Notes: generated by a model not told the origin, from the sequence alone. DNA of 64,000 bases from Stomoxys calcitrans (GCF_963082655.1 NC_081554.1:51152750-51216749), one strand, 5' to 3'; shown: positions 33,593 to 46,170, counted from the stretch's first letter. Numbers and translations: made by a program.

Positions 33593-34160
33593 TTAAACTT
33601 TCACACAGTACGCTCGAGAGTATCTTGTATGGGATGGGGAGGAGACGTATTCCTCTGTAGTTGGCACATTCCGTCTTGTCCCCTTTCTTGTGTACGGTAT
33701 GCTGAGGTTCCAATCATCGGGTATACGTTCTTCTAGCCAGATTGCGCAGATAAGCTGATACATACGCCTAATCAGCGTGTCGCCTCCAATCTTAAATAGT
33801 TCAGCGGGTAACCCGTCGGCTACTGTTGCCTTGTTGTCCTTTAGTCGGGTCACTGCTACCTGGACTTCATTCTGACTAGGAGGTAAACATTCTATACCAT
33901 CATCAGGGACTGGTTCTGCGGTATCCTCTTCGCCGCCAACAACAGACACTCGAAGTTGGGTAAAATGTTCTTTACACATCCTCAGTGACACAGTTATCTG
34001 TGTCAGTTACCAGATTTCCTTCTTTGTCTCTGCTGGAGGATGTGCCTGCTCCAAAGCCATTGGTTTGATGTTTAATTCTTTGGTAGAATTTTAGGATTTT
34101 ATTCTGACTCATCTCAATTCGCTAACACTCATGTCTTTCCATTTCCTTTTTTCTTTCTGC
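33593..34160 (-). pseudogene. C2 linker and reverse transcriptase N-terminus
   Basis: 'SQNEVQVAVTRLKDNKA', 'GLPAELFKIGGDTLIRRMY' and 'ICAIWLEERIPDDWNLS', then frame loss in the region corresponding to 'GDKTECANYRGIRLL'. 33300-33420 adds 'LIRLCRMTLADTRSSVRIG'. Confidence 0.78.
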
Positions 34161-34170
34161 GGAATAGACG

Positions 34171-34626
34171 TTACTCCTCTTTCATTTTCTCCCGATATCT
34201 CTCCTTCATCTGGCGCGTTGCTACTGATTGCAGGGTTGCTCTATATGCCGCATTTTTGGCTTCAGTAGCATCTCGACACTCTTGGTCGTACCATGGGTTT
34301 CTTGAAGGAGGCTTCCGGTACCCAAGTATGGATTTCGCGGCATTTTCCATGGAGTGGGCAATAGTTTGCCACTGCGCCATTATATCATCGGAACAAGGAG
34401 TGCTTTCATCAAGCAGTTGGCTCAGTCTAGTAGAGTATGCCGCTGCCATTTGTTGTGTTTGCAGCATTTCAATGTCCAGCTTCCGTGCAGTGTCAGATCG
34501 TACTTTCCTCGCCATGTTCAAACGGATGCGAACCTTTGCTGCAACAAGATAATGATCCGAATCTATATTCGCTTCACGGATCGATCGTACATCTAAGACG
34601 CTGGATGAATGCTTTCCATCTATCAC
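34171..34626 (-). pseudogene. C2 endonuclease C-terminus and linker
   Basis: 151 open codons: 'IDGKHSSSVLDVRSIREANI', 'DSDHYLVAAKVRIRL' (the SDH catalytic motif of the AP-endonuclease fold), then 'NPWYDQECRDATEAKNAAYR'. The best preserved piece of the element. Confidence 0.82.
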
Positions 34627-34668
34627 AACGTGATCAATTTGGTTTCTCGTGATTTGATCGGGTGACAG

Positions 34669-35504
34669 CTATGTGGCAATATTTTCATGTTGAAATCTGG
34701 TGCCGCTAACTACCATGTTGTTTGCCGCGGCGAAATCTATTAGCCTCAACCCATTATCGGACGTTATCTCGAGGAGGCTTAACTTTCCGACTGTTGGACC
34801 AAAAATATCGACCTTCCCTATCTTCGCATTAAAATCTCCCAGAAAGATTTTAATATTATGGGCGGGGCAGCGGTCATATTCTCTCTCTCTCTCTCTAGGC
34901 GCTCGTAGAAAATATCCTTGGTCTGCTCTTCTTTGTCTTCCGTCAGGACATGGGCACAAATAAGGCTGATGTTGAAGAATTTCGCCTTTATGCGGATTGT
35001 GGCTAGCCTCTCATCCACGGGAGTAAAGTTTGTGACAAGGTGTTTCAGTCTCCGACTAACCACAAATCCACAGCCAAATTCATGCCTTGTGTTTTGGTAG
35101 CTATAGCATGGTTCATCACCGTTTGGTGTTGTTGTGATGCCATTTCCGGTCCATCTCACTTCCTGTAAGGCGGTAATATCTGCCTTTCACTTCTCCAATA
35201 CATGCGCCTGTGCGTATGCTACACCTTCTCTATAGAGAGTGCGGTCATTCCAGGTGCAGATCCGCAAATCATGGTCCTTTTTTCGTTTGCGTGGGACGTC
35301 AACGTTTTGGGGGGGGGGTCCGTTTTTACTATTCCTTTGTTTCTCATAGTTTTCCGGGGGGCGGGTTACTGGCCTAGCGCCCCAACCGCATGGGTATCTC
35401 TCGTTGTGGCGAGCCGCTTTCACCAAGATACGACGCTCGCCTCCAGCCGCCCTTAATCTGGGAACAGACGCTGATGTTGGCCATTGGTTATTTGAAGGCG
35501 TCAA
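34669..35504 (-). pseudogene. C2 AP-type endonuclease N-terminal two thirds
   Basis: Three overlapping frames: 'DLRICTWNDRTLYREG' (canonically TWNVRT), 'GCGFVVSRRLKHLVTNFTPV', 'DERLATIRIKAKFFNISLIC', 'LGDFNAKIGKVDIFGP'. A (GA)n-like insertion near 34880-34898 ('RERERE') shifts the frame. It corresponds to the fold that nicks target DNA. Confidence 0.8.
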
Positions 35505-35765
35505 TAACTCGCCGCGCCATCTCGAGTATCATTGGCACTCAGTATTTAATTAAGAGCCTGTGACACCTGACTCCTCACTAAGACTCTCCTCTCGAAAATC
35601 GCTGACTGCCCGCGGCCGCAATTGCATCTACTCCGCATAAAAACGAATCTTTCCACCATCCGTGCGTCCTTTAACTTTCAGTTAAGCTTCCCGTGGTAAC
35701 GATGGACACCACACAAGCCGGAGCTCAAAGTTCCAGCCTGTGGGTGCTCATAGTTATCCCGTGTC

Positions 35766-36665
35766 GGCTGGTCTATGTGGCAGCTATATCTAAAAATTAT
35801 CCAATCCAGACCATACTAAAGGTGTGATGACGGAAGGCTTAAAACAACCCGCCGTTTCATGTTTAAGCGAAATCGGAATATAAATGCAGTTTTTATGGAC
35901 TTAAGACCCTAAATTGGCAGATCGATCTATATGGCAGCTATATTCTACTGTAGACCAATCTGAACCATATTTGAGTTGGATATCTGGAGGCTATTTTCGC
36001 CAAAATCGGATAATAATCGCGGCTTTATATTCGATATGATAGACATATCTAATTATGATCCTTTCTAAACCATATTTGTGTAAGAGGTTGGGAGGCTTAA
36101 ATCAACCACCGTTTCCAATTTCATAGAAAACGGATAATAACTGCGCATGTTATGGGCTTAAGACCCTGAACCGGCATATCGGTCTATATGGCAGCTATAT
36201 GTAGTTGTGGTCCGAAATGAGCCATATGCAGTGGGAATATCGGGGCGCCTTGTACTACTTCATGTTGCAAATTTTAGCGAAATCGGATAAGATCGATCCA
36301 TATGACAGCTGTATATTGAAGATATATGAGTAACTTAAACTCACTATCGCAATTTTCATAGCGGTCTAACGCGTAAAGCTGGCCGCTTGAAATTTTGCAC
36401 AGATACTTATTATTTATGTAAGTCGTCGGGGTTGCAAAAGGCCATATCGGTTCAGATTTGGATATAGCTGCCATACAAACCGATTTCCCGATTTGACTCC
36501 TTAAGCCCCTGGAAGCCGCAATTTTTGTCTGATTTGGCTGAAATGTTGCATGTGATGTTCTGTTATGACTACTAACAACTGTGTCAAGTACGGTTCCACG
36601 GTTTACGGTCAAGACCTTATATAGCTCCCATATAAACCGATCTCCCGATTTGACGTCTTCTCAAG
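35766..36665 (+). repeat. mixed DINE core (subfamilies 2 and 3)
   Basis: 35780-36290 has 'ggtctatatggcagctatat' words at near-150-bp spacing. 36350-36660 is subfamily-2 core ('gcccctggaagccgca'). No hairpin end visible. Confidence 0.55.
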
Positions 36666-37486
36666 CCCCTTTTTAAACTACCTAAGATGTGATGTAGCAG
36701 TAATCTTTGGCTAATTTCGTTTGTTCGTGCATAGCTCTTCCTTAGATTTTTACCAATCACTTCTTTTACCACACTGTAACCAAGAAGAGATCCTAAGCTA
36801 TCCCAGCAACAATTGAATCATACAATCACTACACTTTGGTAAAAATGTTCTGCCTTTCAAAGACATTAAATGCATGTTTGTCAATTTGGTACTTAACTTT
36901 TGGTTGTTATGGTGCAATAGGCTTGGCTTAAAGTACTTCAAATTCGCCACTAAGCCATGGGAAATCCCTACTCCCTTTAAAAACAATTCAAAACTGCAAT
37001 TGCAACAACATGGTGGCAACATCATATAACTACTACCAAAAAAAAAAAAAAAACAAAAAAAAAAAAATGCACTCCCGCCGAGCAGCCCCATGGAATGATG
37101 GGGAGCTTTTCCTCGTAGCCAGCAGCCAGTAGGAGTTGCAGCATGCTAAAACTCATGTCATTACATGCCACATAGTGTTTCTACTATCGGACATAGTCAA
37201 TTGTTCGCATATTGCATTACTTATGTTGCAACTAAATTTGTTTTTGCTGTTGTAGGTGGTGGTGGCGATGGTGCAAACAACTTGCTGGGACTGCAGCTGA
37301 AGCTTCGCCATGCCAACTACCACTCGATGGGCTAAACTAGCATTTAATAGGCTAAAAAGCCAATTTTCATGCTTTGTCAACAATTTTGAACTTCTAAACT
37401 GACTTTTATAAGTCGCTGGCTGGCTGGCTTGTTTTTGGCGGCATGAAGTCCTATGGTGAACAGTGATTAAACATAGACAAAGTGAA
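36666..37486. other. unique DNA, no gene recognised
   Basis: A tracts at 37039-37067. A minus-strand open frame of 129 codons (37153-37542) runs into the next repeat and has no known domain. Confidence 0.45.
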
Positions 37487-37914
37487 AACAAGTAAAAATG
37501 TGCCAAGTTCGGACGGGCCGAATTTTGGGAACCCAACACCATGGATTCTGCTAAAATGTATACAAAAAAAAATTCGGTTGAAGGACATAATTTAGTCTAC
37601 ATACCAAACTTTGTCAAACCAGCAAAAATTAAAGCTTCTAGGAACCGAACAAAGATAATCGAGAGATCGGTTTATATGGGAGCTATATCAGGTTATAGAC
37701 CAATCTTGTCCGTGCTTGGCACAGTTGTTGGAAGACATAACAAAACACCACATGAAAAATTTCATTCAAATCGGACCAAAATTGTGGCTTCCAGGGGCTC
37801 AAGACGTCAAATCGGGATATCGGTTTATATGGGAGCTATATCAGTTTCTTGACCGATTTGAATCGTACTTGGCACAGCAGTTAGAAGTCATAACAGAATA
37901 TCACATGCAAATTG
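37487..37914 (-). mobile_element. DINE-like element, subfamily 2, 3' part
   Basis: Terminal 'aaaacaagtaaaaatgtgcc', hairpin TTCGGACGGGCCGAA, 'caccatggattctgctaaa', then two core units. Ends where a subfamily-1 element starts. Confidence 0.7.
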
Positions 37915-39086
37915 ATATAGCTGCCATACAAACCGATCTTGGGTCTTGACTTCTTGAGCCTCTAGAGGGGGCAATTAACGTCCGATTTGGCTTAAATCTT
38001 GCACGTGGTGTTTTGGTATCACTGTCAACCACTGTGCCAGATATGGTTTAAATCGGTTCATAACCTGATATAGCTGTCATATAAAGCGATCTTGGATTTT
38101 GACTTCTTGAGCCTCTAGAGGGGGCAATTAACGTCCGATTTGGCTTATATCTTGCACGTGGTGTTTTGGTATCACTGTCAACCACTGTGCCAGATATGGT
38201 TTAAATCGGTTCATAACCTGATATAGCTGTCATATAAACCGATCTTGGATTTTGACGTCTTGAGCCTTTAGAGGGCGTAATTATCGTCCGAATTGGCTTA
38301 AATCTTGCAAGTGGTGTTTTGTCCAACTAATGTGCTAAACATGGTCGAAATCGATCCTCAACCTGGTATTGCTGCCATATAAACCGATCTTGGATCTTGA
38401 CTTCTTGAAGCGCTAGAGGGCGCAAATCTTATTCGATTTGGCTGAAATTTCGCTCGATGTGGTTTGTTGTGACTTTCAACAACTGTGCTAGCATGGTCGA
38501 AATCGGTCTAGAACCTGGTATAACTGCCACATAAACCGATCTGTGATATTGATTTCTTGAGCTTTAAGAGGGAAAAATTCTTATCCGATTTGGCTGAAAT
38601 TTTGCACGTGGTGTTTTGGCATCACTTCCAACTACAGTGCTAAGCATGGTCGAAATCGGTACACAACCAGATATAGCTGCCATATTAAACGATCTGGGAT
38701 CTTGACTTCTTTAGCCTCTAGAGGGCGCAATTCTCATCCGAATTGGCAGAAATTTTGTACTAAGACTTCTCCTTTGACCTTCAATATACGTGTCCCATTT
38801 CGTCTGAATCGCTCTTTTTTGCTTCATGAGCCCCTATAAGTCCCAATTCTTATCCCAATGGACTGAAATATTACACAATGACTACTACAAGGTTCCGCAT
38901 TCAATTCCTTTATACTCCGAATTGGACTACAACTTGATATAGCTTCAATAGCATTACAGTTCTTATTTATTATTCTTTTTGTTTGCCTATAAAGAGATAC
39001 CGCACAAAGAACTCGACAAATGCGATCCATGGTGGATGGTACATAAGATTCAACCTGACCGAACTTAGCACGCTCTTACTTGTTTT
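37915..39086 (+). mobile_element. DINE-like element, subfamily 1, 5'-truncated
   Basis: Core units spaced exactly 153 bp (GATCTT at 37935, 38088, 38241), ending 'gatccatggtggatgg', 'ttcaacctgaccgaac' (decayed hairpin), TTACTTGTTTT. No (GTCY)n module. Confidence 0.72.
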
Positions 39087-39650
39087 AGATATCGAGGATA
39101 ACCAGCGCGCACTGAATACTCATGAAACTCATGTATGGGAGCCCAACGCAGAGTGGATCTGGTTGAACGCTTTAAGATAACAATCATAAAGTTTCAAATA
39201 CACAGCAGCAAACTACAAATAGGCCTGCAAAAATATTGCTCAAATTCCTTTGTGTTCTTTGTTTTTGTATTTTTTGGAGTTTCCAATGCAGCATCCTAAA
39301 GGCCAACTTAGACGGCGAACTATCGTTTTGAAACAAAGCCCACAGTTAACTATTTGCAATGGCATTTCCCAGCCTGGCAATTTTGTTCTCAATTTTCAAA
39401 GTGGCATCATTTGTTACGTTTGTCAATGTTATCGTTTCGGTCTCCTTCCTTAGTTGGTTTTTTAATGGTCTTATTGTGTGCACAAATTAGTTAAGCGCTT
39501 TTAAGTTGTACAAGAATTTTTAAAAAAAAAGTAATCCACGAACAAATAATCTGTGTGCAATAGATTTTCTATATATAGAGCAAAATGGTTTGTTAAAATG
39601 AACAGTGGGTCCAAACACCACATAAAACGTGTTTTGGTTACACTAAGGGG
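39087..39650. other. unique DNA, no gene recognised
   Basis: Includes a 67-codon open frame (39250-39453) without recognisable motif. Confidence 0.4.
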
Positions 39651-39760
39651 TTTTTGTACCCCACCACCAGAGTATTGGGTATACTAACCCAGTCATTCTG
39701 TTTGTATCACCTCAAAAGATCGTTCTGAGACCGTGCAAGGTATCTATTATATAAAAACAA
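39651..39760 (+). mobile_element. DINE-like 5' end
   Basis: 'accccaccaccagagtattggg', TATACTAACCCAGTC and 'tatcacctcaaaagatcg'; interrupted after 110 bp. Confidence 0.55.
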
Positions 39761-40620
39761 GTACAAGCGTGATTCCCTAAATACATGGTCATAGACACTT
39801 TTCCCGAATATTGATATCAGATTTGTACTTTACTCCAAAAGACCTTTCATTTGAGCCCCATGTGGCTATGGTCGTAAATGTGTCCCCTTTGGGGAAGATT
39901 TTTGGGGAGAGGCGGCCCCCCAAACATTTGGTCTCATATTTGGATATCAGATTTGAATTTTACACTCAAATACCTTTTATTTAAACCCCTTATTCCCATG
40001 GTCAGTAAATAAGTCCTGTTTGGGGGTGTTTTGGGGAAGGGGTGGACCCCCAGAAACGTGGTCCTACATTTTGATATCAGATTCGTATTCTACTCGCAAA
40101 TACATTTCATTTGAGTCCCATATTGCCATGATCGGTAAATATGTCCGATTTAGGGGTGTTTTGGGGCTTGGGATGGTCCCCTAGCATTTGGTTCGACAAA
40201 TGGATATCAGATACGTTTTCTTATCCTAAATACCTTTCAATTGAGTCCCATATTGTCGTGATTGGTTTAAATATATGTTTGGTAGGTTTTAGGGTGGGGC
40301 GGCCCCCTAGGTACCCCATCTGAAATTTGGATACCAAATTTTTATTTTTAGGGTACTATATGAAAACACAAAATTTCGCTTAAATTGCACCACCCATCTC
40401 CGAGATCTGGCGTTTCTGAAAATTAGGGTAAGGGGGAGGGTCCGCCCTCCCCCCCTTCAGATATCAAAAAATTTAGGATCCTATTTTCACCACGGGGTCA
40501 TTATGCACCATCTGTGAAAATTTCAAGAAAATCGGTTCAGCCGTTTCTGAGTCTATAAGGAACACACAAATATACAAACAAACCTACAAAAAAACACAAA
40601 TTGATTTTTATATATAAGAT
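39761..40620 (-). repeat. G repeat, inverted copy
   Basis: Units with 'cctttcatttgagcccca' (complement of the plus copies). It ends, as expected, with 'cgagatctggcg', 'ggttcagccgtttctgagt' and 'acaaattgatttttatat'. Confidence 0.72.
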
Positions 40621-40967
40621 GTGAGGGTATAGACCAATTTAGACCGTATTTGGCACAGTCATTGGAAGTCATAAAAGAACGCCATATGCAAAATTTCTGC
40701 CAAATCGAATGAAAATTGCGGCTTGTAAGGGCTCAAGAAGTCAAATCGGAAGATCGGTTTATGTGGGAATTACAATATATCAGATTATAGACCGATTCCG
40801 ACCGTACTTAGCACAGTTGTTGGATGTCATAGCGGAATACTAGATGCAAAATTTCAACCAAATCAAAGAAAAATCGATCTCAACTGGAGATCGGTTTATA
40901 TAAGAGCTATATGTAAATCTGTACCGATTTGGCCCACTTGAAATCCCCATCGACCTACATAGAAATT
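40621..40967 (-). repeat. DINE core, subfamily 2
   Basis: Two units ('gcttgtaagggctcaagaag'). The sequence 'cccatcgacctacat' runs straight into the 29-bp array. Confidence 0.6.
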
Positions 40968-42349
40968 TTGTCTTTAGAGAAAATCTCATAGAAATTTTGT
41001 CTTTAGAGAAAATTTCATAGAAATTTTGTCTTTAGAGAAAATTTCATAGAAATTTTGTCTTTAGAGAAAATTTCATAGAAATTTTGTCTTTAGAGAAAAT
41101 TTCATAGAAATTTTGTCTTTAGAGAAAATTTCATAGAAATTTTGTCTTTAGAGAAAATTTCATAGAAATTTTGTCTTTAGAGAAAATTTCATAGAAATTT
41201 TGTCTTTAGAGAAAATTTCATAGAAATTTTGTCTTTAGAGAAAATTTCATAGAAATTTTGTCTTTAGAGAAAATTTCATAGAAATTTTGTCTTTAGAGAA
41301 AATTTCATAGAAATTTTGTCTTTAGAGAAAATTTCATAGAAATTTTGTCTTTAGAGAAAATTTCATAGAAATTTTGTCTTTAGAGAAAATTTCATAGAAA
41401 TTTTGTCTTTAGAGAAAATTTCATAGAAATTTTGTCTTTAGAGATAACTTCATAGAAATTTTGTCTTTAGAGAAAATTTCAGAGAAATTTTGTCTTTAGA
41501 GAAAATTTCATAGAAATTTTGTCTTTAGAGAAAATTTCATAGAAATTTTGTCTTTAGAGAAAATATCATAGAAATTTTGTCTTTAGAGAAAATTTCGTAG
41601 AAATTTTGTCTTTAGAGAAAATTTCATAGAAATTTTGTCTTTAGAGAAAATTTCATAGAAATTTTGTCTTTAGAGAAAATTTCATAGAAATTTTGTCTTT
41701 AGAGAAAATTTCATAGAAATTTTGTCTTTAGAGAAAATTTTATAGAAATTTTGTCTTTAGAGAAAATTTTATAGAAATTTTGTCTTTAGAGAAAATTTCA
41801 TAGAAATTTTGTCTTTAGAGAAAATTTCATAGAAATTTTGTCTTTAGAGAAAATTTCATAGAAATTTTGTCTTTAGAGAAAATTTCGTAGAAATTTTGTC
41901 TTTAGAGAAAATTTCATAGAAATTTTGTCTTTAGAGAAAATTTCATAGAAATTTTGTCTTTAGAGAAAATTTCGTAGAAATTTTGTCTTTAGAGAAAATT
42001 TCATAGAAATTTTGTCTTTAGAGAAAATTTCATAGAAATTTTGTCTTTAGAGAAAATTTCATAGAAATTTTGTCTTTAGAGAAAATTTCATAGAAATTTT
42101 GTCTTTAGAGAAAATTTCATAGAAATTTTGTCTTTAGAGAAAATTTCATAGAAATTTTGTCTTTAGAGAAAATTTCATAGAAATTTTGTCTTTAGAGAAA
42201 ATTTCATAGAAATTTTGTCTTTAGAGAAAATTTCATAGAAATTTTGTCTTTAGAGAAAGTTTCATAGAAATTTTGTCTTTAGAGTAAATTTCATAGAAAT
42301 TTTGTCTTTAGAGAAAACTTCATAGAAATTATGTCTTTAGAGAAAATTT
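40968..42349 (+). repeat. 29-bp minisatellite, about 47 copies
   Basis: Unit CATAGAAATTTTGTCTTTAG plus AGAAAATTT (29 bp). 1,382 bp, with nearly every unit identical; scattered variants (for example 'cgtag', 'ttatag', 'agataac') occur mainly in the middle and at the right edge. Each unit has AAATTTT/AAAATTT arms. No spacers, no leader. Confidence 0.97.
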
Positions 42350-42460
42350 GATTTGCTGGATGGTTTAATGCTGCCCACTGTTTTTTTGGCATTAAGATTG
42401 TATAGGCAACAATGAGGCGCTACGCACGTGACTTACCGTCACGACAATTACTTGCTATTC

Positions 42461-43181
42461 TTTATACCCGCCACCATAGGATGAGGGTATACTAATCTAT
42501 TCACTGCGTTTGTGACACCTCGAAATATTGATCTGAGACCCCATAAATTTCGGAGAGTCGCGACATTCTGATTCGATCTAGCCATGTCCGTCCGTCCATC
42601 TGTCGAAATCACGATAGAGGTCGAACGGGTAAAGCTAGCCGCTTTGCAATACCCAACGGCCTAGTAGGTCATTGGGTATTGCAAATTGACCATATCGGTT
42701 TTGGTTTGGATATAGCTCCCATATAAACCGATCTCCAGATTTGACTTCTCGAGCTCCTGGAAGCCGCTATATAGTATTCTGTTATGACTTCCAACAACAG
42801 TGCCAAGTAAGGTAGATATCGGTCGAGAACCTGATATAGCTTCCATATAAAGGGATCTCCCGATTTGACTTTTTGAGACCCTGGAAGCCTCAATGTTCAT
42901 CCGATTTGGCTGAAATTTTGCACACTGTGTCAAGTACGGTCTAATTTTGTCTATAACCTGATATAGCTCCCACATAAACCGATCTCCCAACTTGACTGAG
43001 ATCTGAGCCTCTTAAATTTTTACTCGATTTGCCCGAAGTCTTGGAAGTGATATTTTTATATGAATTTTACGGCATGACAAATGCGGTTCATGTCGGTCCC
43101 TAAGGTCCTGATATAGCGATCCATGGTGAAGGGTATATAAGATTCGGCCAGGCCGAACTTAGCACACTTTTATTTGTTTTA
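42461..43181 (+). mobile_element. DINE-like element, subfamily 2, complete
   Basis: 'tatacccgccaccataggat', GGGTATACTAATC, (TA)-poor module, 'catgtccgtccgtccatct', three core units, 'gatccatggtgaagggtat', hairpin TTCGGCCAGGCCGAA, 'cttttatttgtttt'. About 720 bp. Confidence 0.78.
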
Positions 43182-43269
43182 TTTTTAATTAGCTGGACGG
43201 GGCCCGCTCCGCTGCACCTTCTTCAACTCTCTAATATCTATTTAGGGTGGGGACACTTCGCCCCGAATG

Positions 43270-43540
43270 TGGATATCGTGCTATTGTAGCCTATATCCGC
43301 CTATGACGCTGAACGCCTGCGTTTGAATCCTGGCGTTCGAATCCTTCTTAATGCTGGCGACATTTGAGAGGTACCATACCATGCATGGTTATGTAAAAAA
43401 TTCTCCCCAAAGAGGTGTCGCTCTACGGCACACCGTACGTACTCGGCTATAAAAAAGGTCCCTTATTGTTGATAAACTCAACTTGAATCAAAAAGCACTC
43501 ATTGATGTATGAAAAGTTTGCCCCTGCTCGATTCCTGGGC
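43270..43540 (+). mobile_element. tRNA-derived SINE, degraded head
   Basis: Head has 'gcctatgacgctgaacgcc', a duplicated B-box area (GTTTGAATCC then GTTCGAATCC), then the body and the 'gtttgcccctgctcg' tail. The A-box is decayed. Confidence 0.7.
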
Positions 43541-44756
43541 AAATTTTTACTCTACTCCCAAATGCCTTTCTTTTGAGCCGCATATTTCTGTATTGGTAAA
43601 TATTTCGGCTTTAGGGGTATTTCGGGGGTGGTCACATGGTCATCAAAGAAAATAGTAGATTCGTGTTCTACTTTCAGAAACATTTCGTATGGGTCCCATA
43701 ATGGCATGATCGGTAAGTTGTGTTTGAAGGTGGGGTGGACCCTAGGATGGGGTCGAAAATCAATAATTATCCACCCCAAATAGCTTTTATATAAAAGGGA
43801 GGTATTTTGGGGTGGGGCGGCTCCCCAAACACATGGCTCTATATTGCCGTTATTGGTCTATATATCCACTTGGCGGGTTTTGGGCTGTTCCCTCGGCAAC
43901 CGTCCCCAACAAGAAAACCATGTTTTTTTTTGGTGCAAAAAATTTCGAACTAATCTCATTGCCAATCTCCGAGATCTGGTATTTTTGAAATTAGGGTAAT
44001 AAGAAGTGCCTTTTAGGGGAGACATTTCAATTCAAATATGGATATCAAATTCGTGTCCACTCCCAAATCCCTTTACTTTGAACCCCATTTTGTCATGGTC
44101 GGTAAGTATGAACCGTTTGGAGGGTGTTTTGAGGCTGGGGCTGAGGCCACCGCCACTTTGCCCTAAGAATAGATTTCATATTCGTTTTTTACTTCCAAAT
44201 ACCGTTAATTTGAGCTCCATATTGCTCAAGTAGGAAATAAAGTTCCGTTTAAGGGGTGATTTAGGGCGTACCCCCAAAACTGGATATCAAATTTGTTTTC
44301 TACTCTCAAATACCTTTCATTTGAGTCCCATATTGCCATAATGGGTCAATTAATCTATTCGACGTATTTTAAGGAGGAAAAGAGCCACCTTGACATGAAA
44401 GCAAATTGTAATGTCATATTTTTAATCTACTCCCAAATATCTTTCATTTCAATCCTATATAGCCATGATCGGCTGATATGCCCATTTGAGGGTATTTGGG
44501 CGACCTCCCAATACATGGACGTAATATTTTATGCCATATTTGTATTCTACTGCCCGATACTTTTCATTTGAGTCCCATATTGATAGGAACGTCGAATAGT
44601 TCTGTTTAGAGGAGTTTTTGGGTTAGGGCTGTCCGCTGGGTACTTGGACCCAAAAGTTTCCAATACCTTTCATTTGATACCCATAATGTGCCCATCAGTC
44701 CTCTTTTGGGTTTGGGTGGCGTTTTTACACTAAAAACGCCACCATCCGATATCTAA
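43541..44756 (-). repeat. G repeat, inverted copy, left part
   Basis: About nine degenerate units with 'cctttcatttgagtcccat'. Interrupted at 44757 by a complete DINE-like element and continues at 45546. Confidence 0.68.
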
Positions 44757-45545
44757 CAAGTAAAAAGGCGTTAAGTTCGGCCGGGCCGAACTTTGGATAC
44801 CCATCACCTCGGGTATATATGCGAACCACCTTTCGCCAAAATCCATTGAAAAATGCATACCTTATGCCCCATAACAGCTATATAGACATATCATCCGATT
44901 TAGACCAAATGCTTATAAATACAAGCCATTGTTCAACCGAGAGATCGGTCTATATGGCTGCTATATCCAAATCTGAACCGATCAAGGCCAAATAGATGAA
45001 TTGTGTCAAAGGGCCTAAGGCAACTCACTGTCCCAAATTTCAGCACAATCGGATAATAAATGTGGCTTTTATGGGCCTTAGACCCTAAATCGGAGGATCG
45101 GTCTATGTGGCAGCTATATCCAAATATGGACCGATCTGAGCCAAATTGACGGAGGATGTTGGAAGGCCTAACACAACTTACTGTCTCAAATTTCAGCAAA
45201 ATCGGATAATAAATGTGGCTTTTATTGGCCTAAGACCCATAATCGGCGGATCGGTTTATATGGGGGCTATATCAAAATATAGTCCGATATAGCCCATCTT
45301 CGAACTTAACCTGCTTATGGACAGAAAAAGAATCTGTGCAAAATTTCAGCTCAATATCTCTATTTTTAAAGACAGTAGCGTGATTTCAACAGACAGACGG
45401 ACAGACGGACAGACGGACAGACGGACGGACATGTCTAGATCGTCTTAGATTTTTACGCTGATCAAGAATATATATACTTTATAGGTTCGGAAATGGATAT
45501 TTCGATGTGTTGCAAACGGAATGACAAAATGAATATACCCCCATG
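44757..45545 (-). mobile_element. DINE-like element, subfamily 3, complete
   Basis: 'aacaagtaaaaaggcgttaa', hairpin TTCGGCCGGGCCGAA, 'ggatacccatcacctcgggt', core units (44940-45330), an alternating CAGA/CGGA (GTCY)n (45390-45430), 'aagaatatatatac', 'tgaatatacccccatg'. About 790 bp inside a G repeat. Confidence 0.8.
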
Positions 45546-46170
45546 AATATGACCCCCTACACTTCGATCCGAATACCTTTCATTTAAGCCCCATATTGAT
45601 ATGGATGACCAATTTGTCTGTTTTTAGACATTATGGAGTTAGGGCGAATTCCTGGGTACTTGGACCCAATTTTTAATACCATATTCTTATTCTACTCTTT
45701 AATACCTTTCATTTGATATCCATATTGTCTTTATCGGTCCACTTGTGATTTTGGGTGGTGTTTTTGGGGTAACGGGGAGGGTCCGCCCCCTTCCGATATC
45801 AACAAATTATAAAGCATAAGCATATTTCTTCTTCCTGACCATATTCGTAATCTACTCCCGAATAACTTTCATTTGAGTCCCATATTGTCATGATCGTCAA
45901 ATGAACCTATTTTAAGGGGTTTTGGGGCTGGGGCGGCCCTCCAGGTACTTGGATCCAACTTTTATTATGAAATTCGTACTCTACTCTTGAATACCTTTTA
46001 TTTGAATCTCATATTGTCCCGATCGCTCTACTTTTATTTTTGGGTAGGACCTTTGTGGTAAGGGAAAGGGTCAGCCCCCCCTCCCGATATCAAAAAATTA
46101 TATAGACTTTGTTTCCTTCCAGATCAATCTACACAATCTGTGAAAATCATTTAAAACATGGGTAGCCATA
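45546..46170 (-). repeat. G repeat, inverted copy, right part
   Basis: Further 'cctttcatttgagtcccat' units, then the terminal 'caatctgtgaaaatcattt' remnant of the leader. Confidence 0.65.

Larger units (their letters stand above)
33266..35765 (-). mobile_element. RTE-like (family C) element C2, 5' two thirds
   Basis: Minus strand, in order: 5' UTR (35765-35510), endonuclease, linker, RT start. It ends inside the RT at 'FRQGDSL', so the catalytic YADD half is missing. Overlapping open pieces in different frames show decay. Same family as C1 (13698-15000), to which it is close over 13700-14050. Confidence 0.8.

Noticed and set aside
37153..37542. 129-codon minus-strand open frame
   Set aside because: Begins in a DINE 3' end and has no domain or codon signal that I can recognise.
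40968..42349. CRISPR-like array of 29-bp repeats
   Set aside because: Units are head to tail with no spacers, in a fly genome, with no cas genes. It is a minisatellite.
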